This document shows positions 23,186 to 35,184 of a stretch of 64,000 bases of DNA, piece after piece. How positions within the stretch are numbered: the stretch's first letter is position 1; each line of letters starts with the position of its first letter. The DNA comes from Harmothoe impar. Taxonomy: Eukaryota > Annelida > Polychaeta > Phyllodocida > Polynoidae. A model generated the notes under the pieces. That model was not told the DNA's origin. It saw only the letters and a program-made list of their open reading frames with translations, and did no database searches. Made by a program: the position numbers and the translations under genes. The DNA lies in NCBI GenBank assembly GCA_947462335.1, contig OX381718.1, positions 39,586,976 to 39,650,975 on the forward strand. Direction: 5' to 3'.

Positions 23186-23259
23186 ATTGTCTTTGGCACT
23201 GACGGTTTCCTATACGTACCTATTGGCGACGATGCACAGAGGGACCAGCCTCAAAACAG
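23186..23259 (+). CDS. HHIPL: HHIP-like secreted protein, coding exon 2
   Basis: A 74-nt exon lies between a pyrimidine-rich CTCAG acceptor and a consensus CAG|GTAAGA donor. Joined in phase 0 to exon 1 it reads NGGG then IVFGTDGFLYVPIGDD followed by AQRDQPQNR. This reproduces the FGxDGyLYixxGD block that follows the NHNGG-type turn in HHIP-family and bacterial GSDH-type propellers, so both the exon and the splice are well supported. The exon ends in phase 2, so exon 3 should begin by completing an AG-N codon (Arg or Ser). No convincing exon 3 was found between here and the window end. Confidence 0.92.
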
Positions 23260-23648
23260 GTAAGATAATTTAAGTATGCTTTAAACTAACCCCAAAGAAA
23301 AACCAAAGGAAACAGTTTAGTATACTTCAGCACTCGTGGCCTGTCCACATATTGGTCGCGCAACATACATCTTCAAGTCATAGCGTTGGCTTGGTATTCT
23401 CAGATCATATGCCATTATATTATTGAAATATTATGCATAATGACTGATCAGAATTCCTTCTGGAATAATCTGAATCGATTTGAACATTGCCTGAGGTCCA
23501 TAACATGAGTCATAATGATAGATACACATCTGTAGGTGTATGCCTGTGGGTGGGGAGATTACCATTAGGTTATTGTGACTCAGTCAGCTGTGGAAAATAG
23601 CATATAAACAGGTGTACAGCTGTACAGTACTAAGTTACAAGTGGGCGC

Positions 23649-23881
23649 TTAGCCCTTTAAGGGCCACATAGTGTTTTAATGCACTTGGTCGTTATGAAGC
23701 ATGAATGAAGACCTGGCGACTCTACTCACCAGGGCTGCATCACGACAACCCGTTGAATGTGCATCAACCCATAGGGTTGGCATGATGCCTGAATGCAGCC
23801 CTAGCGAGCCACTCTCCAGAGCTGCATTCATGCATCAGGACGACAAAGGGGATTCTGCACAATGCGGCACTTAAAGGGTTA
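23649..23881 (+). mobile_element. Double-hairpin TTAA MITE, copy 12 (A/A)
   Basis: Ends TTAGCCCTTTAAGGGCCACA and GCGGCACTTAAAGGGTTA; spacer GTGCATCAACCCATAGGGTT; both hairpins visible. Lies 390 bp after HHIP-like exon 2. Confidence 0.92.
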
Positions 23882-25218
23882 GCTAATCAATGGTATGTAT
23901 CTATATACAATGAGGAGCATGTAATACTGAATCATCAAGGGCAATATGGCAACCCAGCTATAATCATTATACAAGTCCAACGGGAAGAATCCATTTCCAC
24001 GTTTTGTGTATATTATCTAGATAATATATATAAAGTTGGAAAGTCTATATGGGATATATATGACATTTGGGTCCGATAAACCAATGCACACTTATATTAT
24101 ATTTGGCTAATACATGTATAAGAATAGCCCGGAGATGTGTGGGCATAGAAACTGATGACTCTCCAACCCAAGGTTTCCCGCGTGATAGCTTTCCAGGCTA
24201 TGGTTTCAGATCACCCCACCCGCTATAAGTATAGTATTCACCCACTATAGGACCTCTGTTGAACCCGCCTTACTGGTACATTCATGAGTCTTATTCATCC
24301 AGATACTGACCATATATGGACATACACTATTACATACATGTAGTGTGACTTTGGGTATGTTTTGTGCTCCATTATTCATGCCAGCTGCCTACATATAGCT
24401 GAGGGACAACTGATGAAGAGATGTCCAGTTTACCAGGATGTATGGAGACCTATCATATGGGCCCACGTAAGTGCCACTGACCAATGATTGGGCTCAATAT
24501 TTATAAGAAGATGAGGGTAGACATAATTTCCATACACGTGTGTGCGCATATTTCCACTGGAAAGTGCCCCCATCCCATCACCCATAAGGCGTGTGTACAT
24601 GTTAACATAAGAGGAACTTGGACACAAACTTTCATAGAAAATGGACCGCCCCCACACACACCCTTAATGTGGAAATACTTGAGAGAAGGGCCAGATCCAT
24701 CTTACTCCACATTCCATATAGTACATATGGCAACTATTATTATACCCAATGATATCTAGGTGTGAGGTGACTGTATACAGGGTAGCATGTGCACCTGTGG
24801 GCGGGTGTGTGTTGGGTAAGGGGTAGAATTATAGGGTATACAGGGGGGGGGGGGGGGCATGTAATACCCCAACACCTGGTGTCTACTGACTCATGATGAG
24901 CCTGCTGATGTTGATGATGGGAGGGTTGTCAGCCCAACCCTTGACACCATTAGCTACATGCTATATTAGACACAACCTGGGTAGAATCACCATGAGGCAG
25001 ACACATAGCTTGAGTATAGAACATTAAACTTTGTAGTTAGTTATACAATCGTGCTGTTAAAGCCTGACTCTAGGGATGTAGGTATAAATGCGTTCGATTA
25101 ACCCGATTCTACCCTATTGGTGGCTGCCTTGCTGGGATGATAGAAATAATATGTCAAAAAACGTCCCCTGTACTTCATACCTTAACCCACCTGTCTAACT
25201 GAGTTCAACTCTCATGTT
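23882..25218. other. Non-coding stretch
   Basis: AT-rich DNA without recognisable exons; G(15) at 24843-24857. Confidence 0.5.
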
Positions 25219-25474
25219 CTCCCTTCATGGGTCGCATGGTAGTACTTTAATGCATTACCGTATACCCTTTATCGTGGTGCATGAATGCAGCCACGGCGAG
25301 TGACTTCCAAGGGCTACATTCAAATATTATACTGACCCTTCAGAATTGATACACCCCCATAGGGTCAGCGTGGTGCATGAATGCAGCCCTTACGAGTAGA
25401 CTTGCGAGGGCTGCATTCAATCATCATGACAAGGGAATAACACATAAAAGTAGTATCCGCCCCTTAAAGGGTTA
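25219..25474 (-). mobile_element. Double-hairpin TTAA MITE, copy 13 (A/A)
   Basis: The left end is worn (CCCTTCATGGGTCGCATGGT); right end GCCCCTTAAAGGGTTA. Reversed spacer TTGATACACCCCCATAGGGT; two A hairpins. Confidence 0.88.
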
Positions 25475-25744
25475 CAGAAGAGGTGGTATATGGCCCATGC
25501 TTTGTTCTTTGTGTCCTAATTGGCCTCCAACTACACAACACCTACCACATCTCTGGGGAACAAGAAAGGTCCTTTTGTTTTGGAGGCATTTAAATAAGGC
25601 CGGGCGGCACTTGTCGTGCTTCCATGAATTGCACTCTTATTATAGAATTCTCATTCTGACCTGAGGCATATTTTCCAGAATTGTGTCATTTCAGTATTTC
25701 CTTATAAATGCAAAGGTGTGTGTGCGTATGTGGAGGAGGAGATC

Positions 25745-25845
25745 TTAAACCTTTAAAGGAAGGTACAGTGCTTTGATGTGCCCCCTTGTCATCATGCTGC
25801 ATGAATGTAGCCCTGGCGAATCTACTTACTATATCTACCAGAGCC
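25745..25845. mobile_element. Double-hairpin TTAA MITE, copy 14 (left half only)
   Basis: TTAAACCTTTAAAGGAAGG end followed by the left arm of one A hairpin (CATGAATGTAGCCCTGGCGA); the rest is absent. Confidence 0.75.
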
Positions 25846-26197
25846 ACGTGTCAGAGACGATATGAATGCATATGGTCACATTGCTGGGAATATCATGTCT
25901 AACTGTTGATTGAATTCATGACAAAACCCCTAAACCACAACATGAAACTACAACTGTTAGAATTGCAATTCGCCAACAGGTTTTGGCCTAATTATTCACA
26001 GCTGTGTGTGACAACTAAGCTCATCATAATGCACATTGATCGCCTGTCATTGATCTTCTGACATGGCCATTGAACTTTGGGGTTTTGGGGTTGAATGAGG
26101 TCAATAATGGGGGAGAATAATGAATTCCCCCAGGTGACTGTGATTGTCCACTCATGAAATTGTCATTGATTGAATTGTGTCTATGGGAAACCCATGA

Positions 26198-26460
26198 TTA
26201 GCCCTTTAAGGGCAGGATGATGCTTAAAATGTAGTATTCGCTTGTAATGAATGAATGCAGCTCTGGCGAGTAATTCGTCAGGGCTGCATTCAATCACCAT
26301 ATATACTGATTCTACCTGATTGATACTTTCCTGGATGGTCAGCAGGCAGCATGAATGCAGCCCTGGCGAATCTTCTCGCCAGGGCTGCATTGATGCATCT
26401 CCTGATCATGGCGACCAAGCACATAGTGCTGTTATGAGTGTGCGGCCCTTGAAGAGTTAT
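26198..26460 (-). mobile_element. Double-hairpin TTAA MITE, copy 15 (A/A)
   Basis: Left end TTAGCCCTTTAAGGGCAGGA; both hairpins complete (AGCCCTGGCGA/TCGCCAGGGCT class); reversed spacer; right end TGCGGCCCTTGAAGAGTTA. Confidence 0.9.
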
Positions 26461-28256
26461 AGCGATGTGGTCGTGTATTTGTAGTAGAGAGCCGATCACC
26501 AACAACTTAGCAGAGGGCGAGGGCTGTAACCAGATTAATAAGTTTCACACAAAAATATGAAATAGATCAACACAAATTAGAAAAATTACACAAATCAAAA
26601 ATGTGCCAATTCACAAAATAGAAATATATATATATATATTGTCATTAAAAGGGGAGTAAAATTCACATTTTTGACAATTGATATTCAAAATATTGTAAAG
26701 TTGGGTCTTTTTACATACATTTTTTTTTTTTTTAGAATAGTGGGAGGGAAATGAATTAATTGTGTCCAAGAATACCCTCCATGTTTCTGTATGATTTGGT
26801 TAATAACATAAATTTATACGACTGGTAATTCAATGTGTCGATACCGTAACAACAGCTTGCTGATGGTACGACACTAACTTTATTAGCAATGAAATGTAAT
26901 AACTATGTCCTGACCTATATATGACGTGAACTTGATTGATTATGTGGACATTTGGTTAATATCGTGATTGAGATTGATATCTACATGACACTTGATATGA
27001 TGATCGACGATGGACATAAAAATCACATACTTGTATCTCTACAAAAAAATGCTAATAAAAGTTTAAATTTGTTCAAAAAAAAAATAACTCTGGTAACGTG
27101 TAAGTGGCATATAAGGCCAAAATCTTCAAACTACAAACGCTCCTACATACCCCCAAATAATCCATGCTATAATTGTTAACTGCCCTCTCTCCCTGTTCAA
27201 ACAGTGCCCTACATAGGCCTACAGCCGATATAGGAACTCTGTGCCCACTCTAGGTTCTCAACATGGTCTGGGTAAATTAGCACTGCTACTGTTATGGTAA
27301 TGAAACCATTAAACTGACATTAAACTCCAGACGACTGGAGCTAACAGGTGCATAGCGTCATGCAGCATGTATGACGTAATGGCGACGTCATGATGACGTC
27401 ATGACTGCAGAAACCAAATGTCACCTTGATTTGCATAATTAGCCTGGCCTGTAGCATGGGTTCTAATCTTGATAGATCGTATTACATCTGGCAATTCTTT
27501 ATGGCACCACTATAGTCGTACCTAGTTAAAAGAATATAGTTTAACTTAGAACAGTATATTCCTCTCGTTCATCCCTCCCGTACCAAATATTCAAGTAGCC
27601 ACTCCCCAAAATATACTAAATGAGCTAGCCACCCTGTTTCATCTAGCCACCCCTGATATACCCCAAGGTTGGTCCACCTATAGTTACAGTAGCCCTTTAT
27701 ACTAGGTACAGAGGAGGGTGACGGGCAGGCGGTGATCGCATGTTACATGCAATTGCCTTAATCGCAAGGCATGCAGCGGGGTGGAACCACTAGAATGCCC
27801 CCCCCCCCCCTTTCCATCCACCCCCTCCCCCCCCCATCCCCAACTGCTCTCTGTTACAACCAGGTAGTCTGCTAACTTCCACCCACTGCCTCCAACTCCA
27901 ATCTGTTGTGAGATGTAAGATGGCGCCACCCATCGAGTTCAATTACCTCTCTGTACGGATATGGCCTTGTTTTAATATCTATGTGGTGTATGTAAAAAAT
28001 TCATGCAGTTGGATTTGAGACCGACGCAAATCTGTGCATGGAGTGACGCCGCTGTTTGAGATTTGAACCGCACAGAGATGCCTTCAGGTCACTCCCTCTG
28101 ATGCAGAATGCTCCGGATCAGCTGAACCGGTATATCTACCTTTGTCGATCCCGTTATAAATTGGGGCCTACTTTAGTGCGTACCTCAGCTTGCATGGAGG
28201 ATCGTGCCCTGCTCCAAAAAATAATACAAAAGTAAAATCAGGTAAAATTATATAGA
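26461..28256. other. Non-coding stretch with a CRE cluster
   Basis: AT-rich DNA with an (AT)n run at about 26625-26639 and C-runs at about 27799-27834. The CRE cluster near 27372 is listed separately. No coding exon recognised. Confidence 0.5.
27372..27401. promoter_or_regulatory. CREB/ATF-type motif cluster
   Basis: TGACGTAA (27372-27379), GACGTCAT (27384-27391) and the full palindrome TGACGTCA (27394-27401) fall within 30 bp. Three CRE-class sites this close are unlikely to be chance in AT-rich DNA, but no adjacent gene start is visible. Confidence 0.45.
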
Positions 28257-28486
28257 TTAACCCTTGCATGGTTAGTGCAAGGTTAGTCGGGGTGATGCAC
28301 CAATGCAGAGAGTAACTAGCCGGTGCTGGATTAATGTATCATGCCGTCCCTTCAGGAGTGTATCAACCCTGCAATGATAGCATGATGGTGTATGAATGAA
28401 ACCATGTACAGGGCTGCATGTATGCACATGTATCATGACTAGAAGGGCGTACCACATTAAAGCACTATGCATTCCTTAAATGGTTA
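28257..28486 (+). mobile_element. Double-hairpin TTAA MITE, copy 16 (B-like left / A right)
   Basis: TTAACCCTTGCATGGTTAGT left end, left hairpin with GATGCACCAATGCAG (B type), spacer GGAGTGTATCAACCCTGCAA, right end GCACTATGCATTCCTTAAA. Confidence 0.85.
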
Positions 28487-29552
28487 AGAGAAGAATACAG
28501 TCCATACGTCAGAGTCTGATATAAATCCCAGACTACATAAAATAGCTGTACCACAAGATGAGTGTGTCTGAAGCCTTACACCATTTTGGGGAGTAAAAAG
28601 AAAGAATTGAGGACCCAAGAAGCATGACGTCCCTACATGTCAATGACATACATGTACAATATAACTAAGTCAATCCTTCCTGAGGGGTAGCTATCTGTAT
28701 AGGAAAACATATAAAACAGTGTGCTGGTAGTTTATAGCTATAGTTCGTAACAGCGGTTTTCTATTTCTAGAATACCCCTGTCACTGATATTAATGTATTC
28801 TGGAGTCTTCTCCCATGTGTTATGGAAACGCTAACTGCCAACGTGGTATATCTTATCAGAGAATGAGAGTGGGAGGAAATGGGCATTGCAATGGGGGAAA
28901 TCAAGACGACTTAAGTTGTTCTTAATTAACCGTCATAGGCCTCCACATTGGCAGATCTAGCCAGATTATGGCCATCATATGACATTGTCCATGCATACTC
29001 AAATTAACAGATATCATAATAATTGTTGCCTTGAGTTCCCCCTTCATCTTTTACAGTCACATTTACCCCAATTATCTTCAACACAGATAAATAAATTTAA
29101 AACTTCATTGGTCAATTCAAGTATAATTACTACACAATCTCAGCAATTTGTCCGTACATTATAACATTAGCATCCCCTGGTTGTTATCAAGGGGGACGGG
29201 CTAAAACTATTTTTACATAGGGACCTCTACTGATATAGGAGTAAAACTCAAAAGCTTTCTAGACCTTCCTGAGCCCCCTCCCCCTCCCCCAGCTTCCAGA
29301 AGGGTGTATATACACACAGCCGGCAGTGCCTGGTACTGCAGGGAGTCAGGGTATAACGTGATGTGAATCTACCCCCCCCCCCCCCCCACACACACACCAA
29401 GTTACCTGTGATTAACGAGCATCACCAGCAGAGCATGTCTCTCCCGTCTACACGGCTGTACCTACCAGCCACGTGGCATCTACCTCCAGCTACCAACCTC
29501 CTGTGGAACTCCATGATAATCCTCCAAGGAACATGGGGATATTCAATGTATT

Positions 29553-29753
29553 ATAACCCTTTGTCAGCATGATGCATGAATGTAGCCCTGGTAAGATGCA
29601 TCATGCTGTATCCTTCGGGAGTGTATCAAACACATAAAGTCGGTATGATGCTTGAATGAATGACTGGTAAGTTACTCTCTAGAGCTGCAGTCATGTATCA
29701 TGACCTCAAAGAGCATAATTATTATTAAGAACTATGCGGTCGTTAAAGGGCCA
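29553..29753 (+). mobile_element. Double-hairpin TTAA MITE, copy 17 (left end shortened)
   Basis: Starts TAACCCTTTGTCAGCATGAT, so about 35 bp of the left terminal repeat is deleted. Spacer TTCGGGAGTGTATCAAACAC; right end ACTATGCGGTCGTTAAAGGG. Confidence 0.87.
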
Positions 29754-30304
29754 AGGGCACTGCTCCTGCCTCTAGTCATCTTGGTGGAATTAAACGTCAA
29801 TTAGAGCATTTGTGCTTATATTCCTAAGGTTGTATACCCAGCTAATCAAATCCCCAAAGCATCAGGGACACTCCTACGTGGGAGAACCTAGTAGGAAAGC
29901 ATGAATATATTGACCTTTTCAAAAAATCATTTCAAGAGTATAAGTTACACTCCGGATCCTTTGGCTCACACCATCAAACATATAGTCAACACGACTTGAG
30001 CCATATAGCACAAAGAAGGCTCTGTCCATTCCGTATAAAAGGTCTCATTGATTTACAAAATATCTTGGTAATAAAGTCTCTCCTTTACTTGGGAGTAGGT
30101 TTATGATAGCTTCAAACTGCATTTATGCTATTTTTTAACAGTGCACATTATGACACTGTTAACCCATACTTCCTATCCTTTTGTCCCTGACAAGCAAGAA
30201 GGCTGTTTAATGGAAACCTATAAAGAACGTTTTTTAGTCTAAATTGCCTTTTGAAAAATCGGATCTTGTGACCTGAGGACTGCTGAGAAAATGGTATACC
30301 CCTC
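29754..30304. other. Non-coding stretch
   Basis: Nothing recognisable; ordinary AT-rich sequence. Confidence 0.5.
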
Positions 30305-30541
30305 TTAACCCTTGAGGGCCGTATACTACTTTAATGTGTTATGTCCCTTGTCGCCATGATGCATGAAAGCAGCCTAGGCGTCTACTCGTCAGGCCTCGTC
30401 AGTGCTTCATTTAAACATCATACACTACAGGATTGATACGCTCATAATTGTATTGGCTACTCGCCATAGCTGTGTCCAATGCATCATGATGACAAAGGGT
30501 ATATGAAGCATTAAAACAGCATGCAGCCCTTAAATGTTTGA
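30305..30541 (-). mobile_element. Double-hairpin TTAA MITE, copy 18 (A/A)
   Basis: TTAACCCTTGAGGGCCGTAT left end; reversed spacer GGATTGATACGCTCATAATT; right end GCAGCCCTTAAATGTTTGA. Confidence 0.85.
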
Positions 30542-31308
30542 ATAGATCAGATTCACTTTTCCCATTTCGCCCCATACTTAGATTTTTCTATTTATCTTGT
30601 TTCCCAATAAAGTAGAGCCAACACGTTTACAACTCACTAACTCGCCTTGCTGGCTCGGTTTAAGTCACAGGTCAGTGAATGTGGTCTCTTCTAGATACTG
30701 ACAACCTCTCCACCCCAGGGAGACTATAAGCAGTTGGGGGCCATTTTATGGTAATACTGTCAGATAATTAAATAACTAGTATTGTCCTAATTACATGTAT
30801 CTGACAGCGGCTAAGATGGCCTGTGTACAATTGTAGACTTGGGTATAATTATGTAATGACTAACCTGGTGGGTGAAAGCTAGGAGCTCTATAATTGAAGT
30901 GTTACATGGTCATGTACATACCCCTGTTCCCACTATTCTTTAATGCCATAGGACCTCATGTAAAAGAAACGGTAATGTATCAATATAGCACAATTATATA
31001 TTCATAATTAATAAGTAAACAATTAAGTAATTAGAATAGAAGTTTAAAAAATGAATTCAAAAAGATCTAATTGATTACCACTGTAACTGAACCTGAACCT
31101 CCCACTATACAACCCAGCCACAGATTGGACAAATAGTTGACATAACTCTTATGTCAAAAGAAAATAAAAGGTTATCTTTACAAACGAACCGACTTTTCCC
31201 ACCACCGACCATAGTAACTGTGAGGCACCCATGAGAACCCCAGGGTCCCACTTCCGCTGCCGCAGTGTGAAGTGGGAGGGGGCGGGACACCTGTGTCATA
31301 CATCATGG

Positions 31309-31488
31309 TAACACTTTAAGGACAACATGATGCTTTAATGCACTATGTCCTCTATAGTCATGCCGACCTTTGGGAGTGTATCAACCGCGCAGGGTCGTCA
31401 TAATGGATGAATAGACTCACCACACCAGGACTGCTTTCATGCAACGACCAATGCATTAAAGTAGCAGATGCGGTCCTTAAAGGGCCAA
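31309..31488 (+). mobile_element. Double-hairpin TTAA MITE, copy 19 (left hairpin deleted)
   Basis: TAACACTTTAAGGACAACAT end; passes straight to spacer TTTGGGAGTGTATCAACCGC; right end GCGGTCCTTAAAGGGCCAA. Confidence 0.86.
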
Positions 31489-33747
31489 CTTAAGGCTTAA
31501 CTTAAGGTGTATAGCTACTGGACCATGGAGGAGGGTCTGACTCAACTAGACCTGCCTCCTCCATGACCTCCCGGCACGACCTTACACAACCTGCATGGGT
31601 GACTTCTTATAAGGACCCGGCCACAGACAAACATGTTATAGAGTCGATATGGAGGGTCAGTCAGAGAGCCAATCCTCCATCAAGGGGGCATGTAAGGCGT
31701 ACATAGTCTTGGCTGACCATGACTGACATCGCCTTTGACAGTTTACACCTTTGTGGAGTAGACCAACAGTCCCTGACTATCCTTGTTTTGTGGCAGGGGT
31801 AGGAATATATTAATTTTCCTTTCTGTTAATGTTATGAGGGTAGTAAGCCTACATAGAAGGACAGAGACTCACACAACAAGACAGAGACAGGGAGACATAC
31901 AGATAGACAGAGCCAGAGAGATATGCTGTTCATATCTAGACAGATTTAGAGAGATATGTGAGGTTCCATGTCGAGTAAATTCATTCCTGTCAATGTTTTA
32001 GCAAAATTATAAAATGCGAATCTGTGACAATCCAGATCTGGATAAACAGGATTGTCAAAGAATGCCTCAATGTAGTCTCTATGAGGGGAGGTCATGAGGT
32101 AAGAAGGCTTAAGAGGGACTTAAGAGGCTAGGACCACTTTGGGGATAAGGGAGGAGGAGGGAGGGGGGGTCCCATGTATGATGAGTGTAATTACCTGTAT
32201 TTGGGGCGCCAGGTAAGGACACTATAGGTACGAGGCATGCTGTATGCGTTTGGGCTGGGTGGGGGGGGGGGGGTAGTGATCGTGGGGGGGGGGGGTAGTG
32301 ATCAGGGGGAGGGGTAAAAGGGACAGTCTGTTGGCAGTGGACTGGTTTGGCTAGGGTAAACTAAAACCAGTTTGTGGAAGGTTCCATGCTCGTACCTGCT
32401 CGTTGGATATAACAATTCCCTAACTTCCTCCAAATGTCTAGTATACTCAAGTGGATTCAAAAGCTCTCCAAGTATACTCAATTGCATCCACCCTAGTAAA
32501 AGAAGATAATTATGTTTGCCATTGAAGGCTCCAGTTGGCTACTATTATAGAAAAGATATCAGTAATCCTGCCATTTGGATCCCTCCTCCACTTTCATTCA
32601 GGTACACATCCTATTATAAGTTATATATCACCCATGTGTCTGAATGAGTTATATGTCAACTTAAAAGTGGAGTATAACCAGTTATCAAAGGAAGATAACC
32701 ATAAAGTCTCAAAGTCAAGAGCAAATATGCTGCTTAGGCACACACCAAATCTATACAGACTGCTATCTTAAAAGGATCTCTAGAGCAGAAATAAAGTCAT
32801 AAGAAATAAATAAACCATGTGTGGCCCATAGCAAACACATTATATGTATGGAGACTACGGAGGCCCAAAAGAGTCAAAGTGACGTTTTGAAAAGAATCTC
32901 AACCAGCAACGTTTTTGTCTCACCGAACTCCATGCTAAAGGATATTCCCTATCACATGCTTATCCTGAACAATTGATAAACATACAGCAGCCATATTTAA
33001 AATGATTGTCAGTTCTAACTTTTCAAAAACACTTCTGAGTTTTCAATTTACACGTTCTTTTTTTTACTTTGTACATGAGTGTGAAATGATTTCTATGTGG
33101 AGAAATGAAGATCAATTAGATCAAAAAGGTTCCCTTCTAGGCCTACGTAGAAGATTCTGTGGGTGTGAGAAGGTATGAACCTGTCCAGGCTGTGCTATGG
33201 TGTGTGACCCGGGGTGTATGGTTGGACGGACAGGAGGAAGTGGGAAGATGATTGTGGGAGATGGGGGGGGGGGGGCGAGGTAGTGAGGCCAAATATAAAT
33301 ACAGGAGTCTTTCATGCTATCCTACCCGACCTAAAGTAGGAAATAACAGGGCCGGATTGTTTTTTGGGGCAATTTTGAGGCAATTTTAGAGTCGATTTGA
33401 TGGTCCACAGTCAGAGTTTGTGCCGAAGTTGGTGTTCCAACTTCTAGGTACTTTCGAGGTCCAAGCTTTAAAAGGGAAATCCGACTGACCTACCCTAGAC
33501 GATAAGGTCATGTAACCTGAGACCTCACCTGAAACACATCTTTAAGTGTTTTTGGCCTGAGGGTGTCCCCAGCCTGTCCTCATATGGAAGGCCAAGGGAA
33601 GGCCTATGACCCCCTTGTCCTGCCTCCAACCATAATACAGACACGCCTGTAATATTCTGCCTTGTCCATGACCTCAACCATATAGTAACCTTAGTCCTCA
33701 CCTGAACAGGTTGTATATGGATTGTACACAGGTGAGAACCATGACCA
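31489..33747. other. Non-coding stretch
   Basis: A GACAGA-rich low-complexity run (31855-31925), paired G-tracts at 32261-32295 and a G-run near 33261-33275. No coding exon recognised. Confidence 0.5.
32256..32305 (+). repeat. Tandem G-tract repeat
   Basis: Two units of a G(12-13) tract followed by TAGTGATC, period about 22 bp; a third partial unit follows. Confidence 0.8.
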
Positions 33748-33966
33748 TTAACCTTAAGGACCGTATGTCATTAAAAGATTACATGTGTCGGCATGATGCA
33801 CCAATGCAGCCCTGGCATTTAAATTGCCGGTGCTGCATTGGTGCATTATGCTGACCCCTCTGGAGTGCATCAAAATCGTATGCTGGGCATGATGCATGAA
33901 TGCAGCTCTGACGAGTAGATTCAGGGCTGCATGGATGCGTCCAAAGACTGCAGCCCTCAGCGTTTT
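33748..33966 (+). mobile_element. Double-hairpin TTAA MITE, copy 20 (B left / A right)
   Basis: The B left hairpin at about 33787-33854 is almost complete (GATGCACCAATGCAGCCC mirrored by GTGCTGCATTGGTGCAT). Spacer GGAGTGCATCAAAATCG. The A right hairpin and right end are shortened. Confidence 0.9.
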
Positions 33967-34550
33967 AAGCATGTGTACCTATTTCATCCAAACTGCTGAT
34001 GTGTTCTAAAATCTTCCAATCCCTTTTATCATATACATGTAATACACTACAATTATGAAATAGACTCCCATATTTAGGAAAAGTTGGGTTTCACTACATT
34101 AAGCTATTTGTGTATATGTATAATGTCTAGGAAAGTCAGTCTCTCAGGCATGGTACACTGCCTTTAGAATGCAGAAATTAACTAAAAGTAGAACACACTA
34201 GAGAAGACACCCACTCCCCATTAGTGGGGTTAATTAGCATGGCAACAGATCCAAGAGATTGGTAGTGATTAAATTAACCCAGTATAATTTGGAAATTAAC
34301 CAAGGGGAGTCAGTGCTCTAGTTTTGAAAGTCGCATTGCTCCATTTCCTCCTGCCCCATTTTACCATCGAGCCCCTTGGGTGTCTGTGTGTCTCCCTATG
34401 TATGTATTGGTATAAGACACACTTTCAGTTCTCACAATCATGATCCATGAGGATCCATGAGGTTCAAATTACATTTTATGAGAAATTTGTGGGATTAAAT
34501 ATCCAAACTGGTCAAAATGTGAACCCCAACTACATGGACATGTTTCGCTA

Positions 34551-34793
34551 TTAACCCTTTAAGGGCCACACAGTGCTTTAATGAATTAAGCCTTTTGTCA
34601 TAATCATAACACATTAATGTAACCATGGTGAGTGCACTCGCCAGGGCTGCATTCGTGCATCCTGCCGACCCTATAGACTGAATAATGGCTTAGTATAGCT
34701 TGGGCGAGTTACCAATGGGCGCTGCATTAATGGATCATGATGACCACAAATGACCACAACTCTCGAGTCGCCATGCTGTCCTCAAAGGGTTAA
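34551..34793. mobile_element. Double-hairpin TTAA MITE, copy 21 (A left / B-like right)
   Basis: TTAACCCTTTAAGGGCCACA left end; right end CTCGAGTCGCCATGCTGTCC then TCAAAGGGTTAA, a B-type terminus. The spacer is too diverged for polarity. Confidence 0.9.
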
Positions 34794-34969
34794 AGCACTG
34801 CCGACCTAAGTTACTTGAGATAATGATCGAGTCTGTTAAGTTTAGTTTGGTCTCACCATGGAGACAGACTAGGTGAGCTCAGGTATGTAGTTAGGAGTGG
34901 CTCCTGCAGGTGAGAGCTATAATTACCTGAGTGACCTCACGGTGTCACACCCTACCTGTGGTAATTATG

Positions 34970-35184
34970 AACCCTTTAAGGGCCGCATACTGCTTTAACC
35001 CATTACACCCTTCACCATCATAATTCATGGATAGAGCCGAGGTGAGTAGCTCGTCAGTGCCGTCTTCATGCACATGTCGGCGCTATGGGTTGATGCACTC
35101 TTGAAGGATCGGCATGATGTATGAAACCTAACGACAAGTGGCATGATGCATTGTTAAAGCATTATGCGACCCTTACAGGGTTAA
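34970..35184 (-). mobile_element. Double-hairpin TTAA MITE, copy 22 (A/A, right hairpin collapsed)
   Basis: AACCCTTTAAGGGCCGCATA left end only 176 bp after copy 21. Reversed spacer GGTTGATGCACTCTTGAAGG. The right hairpin is reduced to about 20 bp; right end GCGACCCTTACAGGGTTAA. Confidence 0.88.

Noticed and set aside
26181..26505. Recurring peptides of the type ECSPGELLARAAFMHH in many short frames (also at 47210, 48256, 53132, 57551, 63317)
   Set aside because: They are translations of the palindromic MITE (AGCCCTGGCGAGT... repeated in both orientations), not a protein family.
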